Source: Euzebya rosea (GTDB lineage Bacteria; Actinomycetota; Nitriliruptoria; Euzebyales; Euzebyaceae). From it: a stretch of 64,000 bases of DNA. The stretch is from positions 124,001-188,000 of the forward strand of contig NZ_PGDQ01000009.1 in NCBI RefSeq assembly GCF_003073135.1, in the 5' to 3' direction. The notes beneath the pieces are model-generated. The model ran no database searches, had not been told where the DNA came from, and saw nothing but the letters and a program-made list of their open reading frames with translations. This document shows, piece after piece, positions 32,897 through 40,865 of this stretch; the stretch's first letter is position 1, and every line of letters begins with the position of its first letter. Position numbers and translations under genes: made by a program.

Positions 32897-33742
32897 ATGT
32901 CATCCCGGCCGACGGGCTCGACCGCCCTGTTCCTCGTGCTGGCCGCGGCGCTGCTGCTGGCCTCGTGTGCCCGTTCCAGCGCTCCCCACCTGGTGGCGTC
33001 GCTTCCGGAGTCCCTGCTGGACCGCGGTGCGGTGTGGCGGGCAGGCCCGGACGGCGTCGAGCAAGCCCTCGCGTTGACCGGACTGACGCCGGACGGCGTC
33101 GAGGGGTCGGTGACCACCGGCGCCCCGGCGGTGGTGCTGGTCGCCCACGACGACGTCGGCGGCGTGCCCGCTCAGCTCGAGGCGCGCGGGTACCGGACGG
33201 TGGAGCCGCCTGCGACGGGGTGGACCCTGCTGGAGCGCGGGGCCCTGGTCGAGGAGGCACAGGTCGGCGCCCCTGCTGTCGGTGTGGGGCCCGACCTGGT
33301 CGTCATCGGGGGGACCGACGAGGTCGTCGCTGTCGCGCGCCAGGGGGCGGACAGCCGCACGCCCGTCCCGGTGGAGCTGCTGGACGGGGCCGACATCGCG
33401 CTCGTCGGCACGCCGGCGGCGGTTGAGGGCCGGGGGCCGGTCCGCAGCGCGGCCGAGCTGCCCGAGTGGCAGGCGTTCGCCATCACTGCGACGTCCTCCG
33501 ACGACGGGGCCGTCGCGCTGCGCGTGCCGGGCGCCACGCAGGACGATGCGGTTGCCCTCTCGGTGCGCGTCGCCACCGGGGTCCTCGACGGCGGCTTCGC
33601 CGTCTCGTCCCTGATGCGGCCGGGGGCGCCGATCAGCGAGGGGGACCTGGTGCTGCTGGACGTCGACTGGCTGGCCGACCCGGTTCCCACCGTTTCTGCT
33701 GGTCTCGACGGCGGGCTCGGTGCCATCCTGCGCCCCATGTGA
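32897..33742 (+). CDS. Predicted lipoprotein, unknown function
   Basis: A 281-residue predicted lipoprotein: signal peptide with lipobox LLLASC, then a soluble alpha/beta region without recognised motif (HLVASLPESLLDRGAVWRAG...). TACCGT lies 7 nt upstream of ATG 32897, suggesting a leaderless transcript, and the frame before it is probably not translated. It is divergent from the methyltransferase gene. No homologous family was recognised. Confidence 0.78.
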   Translation: MSSRPTGSTALFLVLAAALLLASCARSSAPHLVASLPESLLDRGAVWRAGPDGVEQALALTGLTPDGVEGSVTTGAPAVVLVAHDDVGGVPAQLEARGYRTVEPPATGWTLLERGALVEEAQVGAPAVGVGPDLVVIGGTDEVVAVARQGADSRTPVPVELLDGADIALVGTPAAVEGRGPVRSAAELPEWQAFAITATSSDDGAVALRVPGATQDDAVALSVRVATGVLDGGFAVSSLMRPGAPISEGDLVLLDVDWLADPVPTVSAGLDGGLGAILRPM

Positions 33743-33911
33743 CCGTCGGGACCGCCGCTCGTCGGATCAGCCAAGAAATTTCGGGAATCGGGCAGGAGAG
33801 TCGGCGGCGATGTCGAAAGTCCATGTCAACAGATCATCCCGACACCGACTTGATGGGCGCGGCGGCTCATCGATGTTCGGTGCCGTGTTGGGCGCGGCGG
33901 CCCGACACGTC

Positions 33912-33945
33912 CTCAAGGCCCCGGGCTTCGGCCCGGGGCCTTGAG
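33912..33945 (+). terminator. Strong intrinsic terminator with UUCG loop
   Basis: A perfect 15-bp stem: CTCAAGGCCCCGGGC (33912-33926) pairs with GCCCGGGGCCTTGAG (33931-33945) across a TTCG tetraloop, followed by TCTTTCC. It is suited to end plus-strand transcription from the lipoprotein gene or from a small upstream transcript. Confidence 0.8.
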
Positions 33946-33999
33946 TCTTTCCCCGGGGCGGAGTCCTTCCCCGGGGCGGAGTCCTTCCACGGGCGGGAA
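33946..33999. repeat. Tandem repeat, 18 bp, about 3 copies
   Basis: Unit TCCTTCCCCGGGGCGGAG: copy 1 at 33946-33963 (one mismatch), copy 2 at 33964-33981, degenerate copy 3 from 33982. Each full copy carries the palindrome CCCCGGGG. It follows the terminator directly. Confidence 0.8.
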
Positions 34000-34042
34000 C
34001 GCGGTGGGGATGCGGCCGTCCGGGCAGGCCCGCGCGTGATCG

Positions 34043-34879
34043 TCAGCCGTCGGCGGGACGGTGCGCGACGAGGACGGACCACTCCCGACCGGGGGAGACC
34101 GATGGCTCCAGGCCGGCTCGGGCGAAGGTCGACCGGGCCTCGTCGCTGCGGTCGACGGCGACACCGGAGCACAGGAGCGTGCCGCCGGGCGCGACGAGGG
34201 CGACGAGGTCCTCGGCGATCGCCAGCAGCTTGTCGGTGATGATGTTGGCGATCACCAGGTCGGCGGTGCCGTCGACGACCTCGCAGGATCCCACCCGCAG
34301 GACGATGCGGTCGGCCGTGCCGTGGGCGGCCACGTTCTCCGTCGCCACCGTGATGGCCAGCTCGTCGACGTCGACGGCGATCACCTCGCGGGCACCGAGC
34401 GCGACGGCGGCCAGGGCGAGCACGCCGGTGCCGGTGCCGATGTCGGCCACCCGTCGACCGGTGAGCTCGACGTCCTGCATGGCGCGCAGGACCGCGGTGG
34501 TCGTCTCGTGGTGGCCGGTGCCGAACGCCATGCCGGGTTCGATGACGATGCGGTAGGGCGGCTCGTCCAGCTGCGGCCCCTCGGGGGCCAGCCATGGGGG
34601 GACGACGGTCAGGGCACCGACGGTGATCGGGTCCAGCCCCTCCTTCCACGACTCCGACCAGTCGGTCGTGGGCACTTCCTCCCAGCGCCCGTCCAGCGGC
34701 ATGGGTGGCGTGGTCGCCGGATCGGGACGGGTGGCGAACCACGCGGTGGACACCCCGTCCTGCTCGGTCAGCCCGTCGCAGGTGATCCCCGCGATGTCGA
34801 GCGCGTCGCTCAGGGCGTCCAGGTCCGGACTGTCGACACGGTAGGCCCAGCTCGAGGGCGGCAGGCCGGTCAGGTCCAT
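34043..34879 (-). CDS. prmA: Ribosomal protein L11 methyltransferase-like protein PrmA
   Basis: A 278-residue SAM-dependent methyltransferase. Diagnostic segments: WSESWKEGLDPITVG, the PrmA signature EPGMAFGTGHHETT, SAM motif VADIGTGTGVLALAA, and the NPPY-like IANIITDKLLA. PrmA methylates lysines and the N-terminus of ribosomal protein L11. ATG 34879 overlaps the end of the upstream nitroreductase gene by 10 nt, with GGAG just before it. Last gene of a small minus-strand group. Confidence 0.92.
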   Translation of the reverse strand: MDLTGLPPSSWAYRVDSPDLDALSDALDIAGITCDGLTEQDGVSTAWFATRPDPATTPPMPLDGRWEEVPTTDWSESWKEGLDPITVGALTVVPPWLAPEGPQLDEPPYRIVIEPGMAFGTGHHETTTAVLRAMQDVELTGRRVADIGTGTGVLALAAVALGAREVIAVDVDELAITVATENVAAHGTADRIVLRVGSCEVVDGTADLVIANIITDKLLAIAEDLVALVAPGGTLLCSGVAVDRSDEARSTFARAGLEPSVSPGREWSVLVAHRPADG

Positions 34880-35457
34880 CGCTCCACCACCGTCTCCAGC
34901 TCCGCCGGCCGGCGCGGTGCCGGGTGGTTGTTGGCCGGGATGGTCCCCAGGTAGACCCACCCGATGATGCGGTCCTGTTCGCGCAGCGCCAGCGCCTCAC
35001 GGACTTCCGGGGCATCGCCGAACCAGCCGGTGCGCCACATCGCCCCGAGCCCCATCGCGTGCGCGGCCAGGCACAGGTTCTGCACTGCGGCAGCGACGGC
35101 GGCTTCCTGCTCCCACGCGGGCACCGACTTGCCGTTCCACGCCTCCTCGGCGGCAAGGGGGGTCGACACCGCGGCGACGATCGTGGGCGCACGCAGCGGC
35201 TTGCAGGCCGTCTTGTCGAGCGCGCCCGGATCGGCGCCGGGTTCGCGCGCCGCGTGGGCTCGTGCGAACACCTCGCCGAGGCGTTCACGGGCATCGCCCT
35301 CGATGACCACGAAGCGCCATGGCTGCAGCTGACCGTGGTCCGGTGCGGCCACGGCTGCCTGCAGCAGCCGCTCGAGGGTGACCTCGTCGGGGCCGGGCGC
35401 GACCAGCCGGGGGACCGACCGGCGCGTGGCGATGGCGGTGAGGGCGTCCATCGCCAT
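34870..35457 (-). CDS. Nitroreductase-family FMN oxidoreductase (YdjA-like)
   Basis: A 195-residue FMN-dependent oxidoreductase. Start motif TAIATRRSVPRLVAPGP and QAAVAAPDHGQLQPWRFVVI match the YdjA-like compact nitroreductases; NLCLAAHAMGLGAMWRTG and GWVYLGTIP are further family segments. Physiological substrate unknown. ATG 35457 is the first Met (MAMDALTA), a second Met two codons later is equally possible. It is followed directly by prmA and preceded by the MhuD-like gene, stop and start 4 nt apart, so the three probably form one transcript. Confidence 0.9.
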   Translation of the reverse strand: MAMDALTAIATRRSVPRLVAPGPDEVTLERLLQAAVAAPDHGQLQPWRFVVIEGDARERLGEVFARAHAAREPGADPGALDKTACKPLRAPTIVAAVSTPLAAEEAWNGKSVPAWEQEAAVAAAVQNLCLAAHAMGLGAMWRTGWFGDAPEVREALALREQDRIIGWVYLGTIPANNHPAPRRPAELETVVERWT

Positions 35458-35461
35458 CCCG

Positions 35462-35839
35462 CTAGGCGTCCGGGGTGATGCCAGCGGCGTCCGCGGGCTG
35501 GGTGACGCCAGCGGCGTCCGCGGTTTGTATCGCCTCGAAGCTCCAGACCTCCGAGCCGCTCGCTGCGGGGCCACCCTCGCGCCCGTCCTGCGACGCCTGC
35601 GCGTGGCCCTTGCCGAACTGCATGCTGTTGACCCACGCGTCGAAGTGCTCCTTGGACTTCCAGCGCGTGTAGACCAAGTACTTGTCGGTGCCGCCGACCG
35701 GGCGGAGCAGCTCGAAGTGCTCGAAGCCGTCCATCTTCTCGACCTCGCCAGCACGCTTGGCGAAGCGGTCCTCGAGGGTCTCTCGCATGGGTTCGGGCAC
35801 GGTCAGCACGTTGAAGGCAACGAACGGGTGGTCCGACAT
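35462..35839 (-). CDS. Antibiotic-biosynthesis-monooxygenase fold, IsdG/MhuD-like haem-degrading protein
   Basis: A 125-residue ferredoxin-like protein. The segments FVAFNVLTVP (Asn), FELLRPV, YTRWKSKEHFDAWVNS (Trp) and GKGHAQA (His) occupy the positions of the Asn-Trp-His haem-degradation residues of IsdG/MhuD, and the overall sequence resembles mycobacterial MhuD. It would open haem and release iron in the cytoplasm. The C-terminus has a Gly/Ala-rich tail with an imperfect repeat (ADAAGVTQP, ADAAGITPD). ATG start with GGAGAC upstream. A general ABM-domain protein is the alternative. Confidence 0.8.
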   Translation of the reverse strand: MSDHPFVAFNVLTVPEPMRETLEDRFAKRAGEVEKMDGFEHFELLRPVGGTDKYLVYTRWKSKEHFDAWVNSMQFGKGHAQASQDGREGGPAASGSEVWSFEAIQTADAAGVTQPADAAGITPDA

Positions 35840-35899
35840 GAGGGGGTCTCCTCGCCGCGGGGGCGGTAGGGGTCAGGGTTCACCGGGCAGAGTAGGGCC

Positions 35900-36706
35900 G
35901 TGGACCAACGACTGCTCGACGACGCGAAGCGAATGACGCTGGCCTGGCACGGCCGTACCGGACCCGTGCTGGCCCCGATGGCCTTCTGGTGGGACGGTCG
36001 GCACCTGTGGTGCTCGACCTCCGGCTCCTCGGCCAAGGTCGAGCGGATCGAGGACCGTCCGGAGGTTGCCGTGCTGGTCGGGGCCGACGACGATGGCGCG
36101 TCCGGCGCGGTGCTGCGCGGCAGGGCCCGGATCTTCCGCCCGACCGACGTGGTCGCCATGGCCACCCACGGGGCGACCCTCGCCGCTGCGCAGGCTGCCC
36201 TGGCGGTCAAGCAGGCCCCGTCGATCGCCGGCTACGTCGTGGATGCGGCCCGGATCCCCTCCCGCTGGATGCCCGCCCGCCGGGTGATGCTGCGGATCAC
36301 CGTCGACGATCCCGAGCCGATCCTCGCGCCGACGATGGGTCCGGGCATCGCGCCGGGCCTGCCGACCGCCGTCCCTCCGGAGGTGCGGCGGCTGCTGTCG
36401 GGACAGCGACGAGTCGTCCTCGGCGTCCGTGACGGTGAGCACCTGCGCGTCCTGCCGGCCATCTGGGGGCCGGGCTTCACCCTGGACCTCCCCGCGGGCG
36501 AGTCGGTGCCGACCGGGCTGCCGGCGGTTGTCGTCACTGACCACGACCCGGGGTTCCGCCCGACGGAGGTCGCCGGTGTGGCCGTTCGCGGCCGGATCTC
36601 CGGGCGGACGATCAGCGCGGAGTCGGTGCGCTGGTGGCATGGCTTCGACAGCGGTCGGGCCGAGATGCCGACCGCCGCGTTCGACCCGATCGTCCTTCCC
36701 GACTGA
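35900..36706 (+). CDS. Pyridoxamine 5'-phosphate oxidase-like FMN-binding protein
   Basis: A 268-residue protein whose first half is a split-barrel flavin-binding domain (GPVLAPMAFWWDGRHLWCST, SSAKVERIEDRPEVAVLVG). The second half is unrecognised (PTAVPPEVRRLLSGQRRVVLGV). Such proteins often bind FMN, F420 or haem, and the substrate is unclear. GTG 35900 fits the family start. It is divergent from the MhuD-like gene and convergent with the LVIVD-like gene. Confidence 0.75.
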   Translation: MDQRLLDDAKRMTLAWHGRTGPVLAPMAFWWDGRHLWCSTSGSSAKVERIEDRPEVAVLVGADDDGASGAVLRGRARIFRPTDVVAMATHGATLAAAQAALAVKQAPSIAGYVVDAARIPSRWMPARRVMLRITVDDPEPILAPTMGPGIAPGLPTAVPPEVRRLLSGQRRVVLGVRDGEHLRVLPAIWGPGFTLDLPAGESVPTGLPAVVVTDHDPGFRPTEVAGVAVRGRISGRTISAESVRWWHGFDSGRAEMPTAAFDPIVLPD

Positions 36707-36728
36707 CGGCGGTCGGTCCCGAAAACGT

Positions 36729-36756
36729 GTCCGGCCGCCCCGAGGGGCGGCCGGAC
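36729..36756 (-). terminator. Intrinsic terminator of the LVIVD-like gene
   Basis: GTCCGGCCGCC (36729-36739) pairs with GGCGGCCGGAC (36746-36756), loop CCGAGG. On the minus strand the hairpin is followed by ACGTTTTCGG, giving a T-run for transcripts arriving from 36782. It lies between convergent genes and may also slow plus-strand transcripts. Confidence 0.75.
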
Positions 36757-36781
36757 GATCGTGGTGTCGAGGCAGGTCCGG

Positions 36782-38371
36782 TCAGCGGACCTGGCAGGAG
36801 AACCGCAGGGTCCCGTCCTCGTCGGTGACGACGGCGAGCGCCTCGGAGACCATCGCCGGGGTGAAGACGGTCGTCCCCTCCGGCGCAGCGGTCGGGGCTG
36901 CCGGGTCGATGATCAGGCGGAAGTCACCGTTCTCGATGAAGCAGTCGGAGTCCCACGTCTCGTCGAAGGGGTTGCCGCACTCCTCCGGGCCGGTCCACTT
37001 GAAGATGTCGAACCCGCGGCCCTGGTCGCCCACGTACATGTACGGGCCCTTGTAGAACTTGGCGCTCCAGGCCTCGGTCCCGGCGGTGCGGCCGGCCGTG
37101 GTCCCATAGGCGCCTGACTCGGAGTCCTCCAGGGAGATGGTCGCGGCACCGATCTCGACCGGCAGGGTCGGGTCGGCGAAGTCGACGACGCGGCCGCCGA
37201 GGACGTACCAGGCGACGCTCATCACCTGGTTGTTGGGGGCGACGCGGCCGAAGTGGCTGGTGCAGGCACGGTGGTCGGGAGTCTGACCCTGCACCGGTGG
37301 CACGTAGTAGCTGAGCGGGCCGACCGCGGCACCGGCGATGGAGGTGTCGTAGAAGGCCAGTCCCTCACCGGGGCACACGCCCGAGCGGTCCGCGAAGAAG
37401 CCGCCCAGCGCGAGGGACTCGTTGTTGGTCACCGCGATGGCGCCGTCGGGGGAGGGGAAGTAGCCGTGGGCGTACGTGCCCTCGTTGGGGGCGAACGCCG
37501 TCGTCAGCTGGGGGTCGAGCGGGTCGGTGTTGTCGTAGATCAGGTAGTCGACCTCGCTGGCGACGTACATGATCGAGCCGTCGGGACTGAGCTCGCCGTC
37601 GTGGGGGCTGCCGATGGTTTCGGGCCCGATGAAGGAGCGGATGTCGGTGACGTCGCCGCCGTCGACGAAGTACGGGCTCATGTCGACGATCTGGATGGAG
37701 GTGACCTCGGCGCCGCCGATCTCGCCGTTCCAGGCGTAGGCGACGGGGGCGGTGGGGTGGAACATGAAGTTGTGGGCGCCACCGGCGCCGATGCGCACGC
37801 GGGCGAACGGCTGGGCGTCGTAGGGGTCGGTGACCTCGAACATCGAGAATCCGCCGGCCTCGCTGGTCAGCGGGTTGCCGTCGTCGGACTCGTACGTCGT
37901 CTCGGGACCGGCCTCGGTGCACAGCGCGCCGGACTCGCGGCTGGAACCGACGAAGGTCCGGAGGGTGCCGTCGTCCTCGGTCCACTGGAACACGCCGACG
38001 TCGCTGCGCGGGTTGGCGCAGGAGATGTAGTCGGCGACCACGGCGTTCTCGGGGTCGGTGATGTCGATGATGCCGATGCCGTCGGAGTGGTCGCCGACGA
38101 CGGCGAAGTCGCGCTCCTCCACCGTGCCGTCGTCGAGGGTGACGGGTGTGGTGAAGAACTCCACGTCGGTGCCCTGGTTGTCGACCTTCCTGCTGGCCTG
38201 GGTCTCGGGGATGTTGGCCAGGGTGATGTTGCCGACGTGCTCGAAGTTGAACAGGTCGGTGTCACCCACGCCGGGCGCCTGCTGGCGGTCGAAGCCGGTG
38301 TCGGGGGCGGCGCCGAGCAGGCCGATCACCAACAAGGCGCTGGCCGCGGTCGCGATCGTCTTTCGGATCAT
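36782..38371 (-). CDS. Secreted beta-propeller-like protein with LVIVD-type repeats
   Basis: A 529-residue exported protein: signal peptide (IATAASALLVIGLLGAAPD) then repeated blocks of the form IDITDPENAVV, FEVTDPYDAQP, VDFADPTLPVEIG, characteristic of LVIVD repeats that form a beta-propeller. Six-plus cysteines (ISCANPRS, GALCTEAG, GVCPGEG, RACTSH, EECGNPF, DCFIEN) suggest disulfides. Function unknown; surface or secreted. ATG 38371 is preceded by TGGAGCACCACC. A single gene with its own terminator. Confidence 0.82.
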   Translation of the reverse strand: MIRKTIATAASALLVIGLLGAAPDTGFDRQQAPGVGDTDLFNFEHVGNITLANIPETQASRKVDNQGTDVEFFTTPVTLDDGTVEERDFAVVGDHSDGIGIIDITDPENAVVADYISCANPRSDVGVFQWTEDDGTLRTFVGSSRESGALCTEAGPETTYESDDGNPLTSEAGGFSMFEVTDPYDAQPFARVRIGAGGAHNFMFHPTAPVAYAWNGEIGGAEVTSIQIVDMSPYFVDGGDVTDIRSFIGPETIGSPHDGELSPDGSIMYVASEVDYLIYDNTDPLDPQLTTAFAPNEGTYAHGYFPSPDGAIAVTNNESLALGGFFADRSGVCPGEGLAFYDTSIAGAAVGPLSYYVPPVQGQTPDHRACTSHFGRVAPNNQVMSVAWYVLGGRVVDFADPTLPVEIGAATISLEDSESGAYGTTAGRTAGTEAWSAKFYKGPYMYVGDQGRGFDIFKWTGPEECGNPFDETWDSDCFIENGDFRLIIDPAAPTAAPEGTTVFTPAMVSEALAVVTDEDGTLRFSCQVR

Positions 38372-38458
38372 GGTGGTGCTCCAGGGGTGAGGGGGTCGGT
38401 GCGGGGTTCGACGGCGAGGGGTCGGATTCCTCCCCGATGGGGTAGGACTGTCCTCCTC

Positions 38459-39103
38459 GTGACCACACCTGGAGACCACCTCTTCGAGGGCGCCATCACC
38501 GCCGCGGGCTTCGCGTCAGGCGAGTCCGTCGTCGTCGGCGCCTGGGCCCGTTCGCCCCTCGGCATGTTCGTCGACGTCATGTGGCGTCGGCCGGACGGCG
38601 AGCGGATCCTCCTCGCCCCCCGGCAGGACGTCGCCGACTACGTCGCAGGCCTGTACGCCTTCGACACCGTTCGGGTCGTCCCCCTCGAGGGCCGCCTCCT
38701 GCGGGACGCGCTGCGGGTGTCGGCGGGCCCGCTGCAGCTCTCGGCCACCCTCGCGCCGCGGGACTGGCGGTCGTGGCTGTTCGCGCTGCGGCCCCGCGTG
38801 CTGCGTCGCAGCCCACGGTGGATCGCGCTGGAGGACCGCCTTGCCCGGCCGTTCGTCGGGCACGTCATCGGCGGCGGCGAGGGGGTCCGGGCGGCGGGCG
38901 TGGCCCCCGGCGGCCAGCAGGAGTTCTACGGGGCCGACGACTGGCGGGCGCTGACCTGGGCTGCCCTGACGGTGGACGGCGCCGACGCAGGGCTGATGGC
39001 GCCGCTTCCCGCGGACTTCGGGGTCGGGCTGAGCGCGTTCCCCACCCAGCCGGCGTCGGTACGGGTCGGCACCATCATCCGTCCGGTTCCGGACCGAGGG
39101 TGA
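38459..39103 (+). CDS. Conserved-looking protein of unknown function
   Basis: A 214-residue protein starting MTTPGDHLFEGAITAAGF, with no signal peptide. Features are VVVGAWARSPLGMFVDVMWRR, APRQDVADYVAGLYAFDTV and a C-terminal beta-rich part. I do not recognise the family; it resembles a cytoplasmic beta-rich enzyme or binding protein. GTG 38459 chosen as the first codon after the divergent LVIVD-like gene promoter. It is followed 23 nt later by the aminotransferase gene, possibly the same transcript. Confidence 0.7.
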   Translation: MTTPGDHLFEGAITAAGFASGESVVVGAWARSPLGMFVDVMWRRPDGERILLAPRQDVADYVAGLYAFDTVRVVPLEGRLLRDALRVSAGPLQLSATLAPRDWRSWLFALRPRVLRRSPRWIALEDRLARPFVGHVIGGGEGVRAAGVAPGGQQEFYGADDWRALTWAALTVDGADAGLMAPLPADFGVGLSAFPTQPASVRVGTIIRPVPDRG

Positions 39104-39126
39104 CCACCGGGTAGCCTTCTGCCACC

Positions 39127-39945
39127 ATGAACACGCGGGACACAGAGGGTCGTGCCGTGGTCGACGGCGTGGCCATGCCGTTGGCCGTCGCTCGCCTCGC
39201 CCTGACCGACGACGGCGTTGCCCGCGGCGACGGTGCGTTCGAGACCATCGGGGTGTGGGACGGTCGAGCCTTCCGCCTCGAGGACCACCTGGCCCGGCTG
39301 GCCGCGTCGCTGGAGGCCAGCGCCCTGCCCGCCGCGGACCTCGAGCTGATCGCCGAGGAGGTCCACCAGCTGCTCGCCCGCGCGCCGGGGGATGCCGCGC
39401 TGCGGATCTACGTGACCGGGAGCGGCACCCGGGTGCTGACCCTCGCCCCACAACCGGTCCGTCCCGATCCGACCGTGCTGTCGTTGCAGCCCGGCCCGTG
39501 GATCAGCCCACGTGACGGCTACGCCGCTGCCGGCGCCAAGACCATGTCCTACGGCCCCAACATGGCCGCGACACGTCGCGCCAGGGAAGCCGGAGCCGAC
39601 GACGCCCTGCTGTACTCCGTGCCCGACCGCCACGTGCTGGAGGGCCCCACGTTCGGGGTCGTGTTCGTGGCGCGGGGGGTCGTGCACGTGCCGTCGGAGG
39701 ACCTCGGCATCGTCCCGTCGATCAGCCGACGGACCCTCGTCGACATCGCCATGGCCCACGGCCTGGACGTGCTGCACGGGACCTGGCCGGTCGACGTGCT
39801 CGCCGACGCCGACGAGTTGATCGTCTCCTCCTCCATCCGCGACGCCATCGCGGTGCAGCGGGTGGACGACTGGACCTTCGGCCGTGCCCACCCCGTGCGG
39901 GACATGCTGAGCCGCGAGCTGATGATTCGGCGGCGCGGCCGATGA
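39127..39945 (+). CDS. PLP-dependent class IV aminotransferase (BCAT/ADC-lyase family)
   Basis: A 272-residue fold-type IV PLP enzyme. The opening strand and RGDGAFETIGVWDGRAFRLEDHLARL are typical of this family; the PLP-binding Lys is in GAKTMSYGPNMAATR, and the phosphate and carboxylate loops in EGPTFGVVFV and IVSSSIRD. Candidates are 4-amino-4-deoxychorismate lyase, branched-chain aminotransferase or D-amino-acid transaminase. The YGPNM motif favours ADC lyase or a related enzyme, but substrate cannot be decided. TAGCCT is 9 nt upstream of ATG, suggesting a leaderless mRNA. Confidence 0.87.
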   Translation: MNTRDTEGRAVVDGVAMPLAVARLALTDDGVARGDGAFETIGVWDGRAFRLEDHLARLAASLEASALPAADLELIAEEVHQLLARAPGDAALRIYVTGSGTRVLTLAPQPVRPDPTVLSLQPGPWISPRDGYAAAGAKTMSYGPNMAATRRAREAGADDALLYSVPDRHVLEGPTFGVVFVARGVVHVPSEDLGIVPSISRRTLVDIAMAHGLDVLHGTWPVDVLADADELIVSSSIRDAIAVQRVDDWTFGRAHPVRDMLSRELMIRRRGR

Positions 39946-40099
39946 TGGCCTCGGCTCGCCCGGACCGCGTGCCGTCGACGTCTGTGATCGGCGCCCGTGC
40001 CATACGCTGTCAGCCGACTGCGTCCCCACGGACGCCCGCCGAGCCCCGAGGCGCTAGCCTGCGGGCACGCCCAGCCCCACCACCCCCGAGGAGATCCGC

Positions 40100-40819
40100 G
40101 TGAGTGAGTCAGACGCGCCAGCCGCTGACTGGTATCCCGACCCCTCCGGTCGCTTCCAGTTCCGCTACTGGGACGGCGAGGCCTGGACCGGACACGTGTC
40201 CACCGACGGCAAGACCGACTGGGACCCGCCCGGGGACGGCGACGCCGAGCAGGCCGACGACGCGGCGGCATCCGATGCGGGTGCCGACGACAGCGCGTGG
40301 GCACCTGCCGCCGATGACGCCGAGCCGGCCGCCGAGGTGTCGGCCGAGGGCGACGGCGCGACGCCCGTCGAGCAGGTTGCCGCCGACTCGACCCCTGCCG
40401 AGGCTGCCGCCGACGACCAGGCCACGATCGGAGAGGACGAGCCGGGCGACACCAACCTGGTCGCCAACCGCCGCGCCGGTGTCGCCCAGGACGTCGAGGC
40501 CTGGCTGGACGAGGTCGCCGGACAGGTGGCCCCCCGCCTGAGCCGGATCAGCCCGGAATGGACCGCACAGCCCCAGGCCGAGGCCGCCCGTGCCTGCGCG
40601 TACGGGCTGCTGGTCGGCCACCTGGCCCGCCTCCACCCCCACATGAAGGCCGAGCTCGGCCAGGTCGCCGAAGCCCACCCGTCGTTCACGACGTTGCAGG
40701 CCGGTGCCCGCCTGGAGACCCTCGAGCAGATCGCTGCGGACCCCGAACGCGCTGCGGCGTGGCTCGGCCCGCTGATCGGCACCGAGGACACCGACCGCGT
40801 CAGGACGCTGTTCGACTGA
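40100..40819 (+). CDS. DUF2510 domain protein
   Basis: A 239-residue cytoplasmic protein. Residues 5-45 are a DUF2510 module (PAADWYPDPSGRFQFRYWDGEAWT). Residues 50-115 are a highly acidic Asp/Glu/Ala-rich linker, and the C-terminal ~110 residues are helical (TNLVANRRAGVAQDVEAWLDEV). DUF2510 is common in actinobacterial proteins, often membrane-associated; here no membrane segment is seen. GAGGAGATCC precedes GTG 40100. Function unknown. Confidence 0.78.
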   Translation: MSESDAPAADWYPDPSGRFQFRYWDGEAWTGHVSTDGKTDWDPPGDGDAEQADDAAASDAGADDSAWAPAADDAEPAAEVSAEGDGATPVEQVAADSTPAEAAADDQATIGEDEPGDTNLVANRRAGVAQDVEAWLDEVAGQVAPRLSRISPEWTAQPQAEAARACAYGLLVGHLARLHPHMKAELGQVAEAHPSFTTLQAGARLETLEQIAADPERAAAWLGPLIGTEDTDRVRTLFD

Positions 40820-40865
40820 TCCCGGTCGGGATCACGCCGCACGGCACGACCTCGAGGACGAGCTG

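Larger units (their letters stand above)
33743..34042. other. 300-nt spacer with possible small ORF and strong terminator
   Basis: Between the lipoprotein gene and prmA. It contains an AT-richer patch (GCCAAGAAATTTCGGG), a 45-codon frame starting at ATG 33809 (MSKVHVNRSSRHRLDGRGG...) with AGGAGAG about 10 nt upstream, a perfect terminator at 33912-33945 that overlaps the end of that frame, and an 18-bp tandem repeat at 33946-33999. Whether the frame is translated or the transcript is a small RNA is undecided. Confidence 0.5.

Noticed and set aside
29964-33077. A 1037-codon plus-strand frame opposite dacB and the methyltransferase
   Set aside because: Antisense to two genes with catalytic motifs; Gly/Arg/His-rich, no domain.
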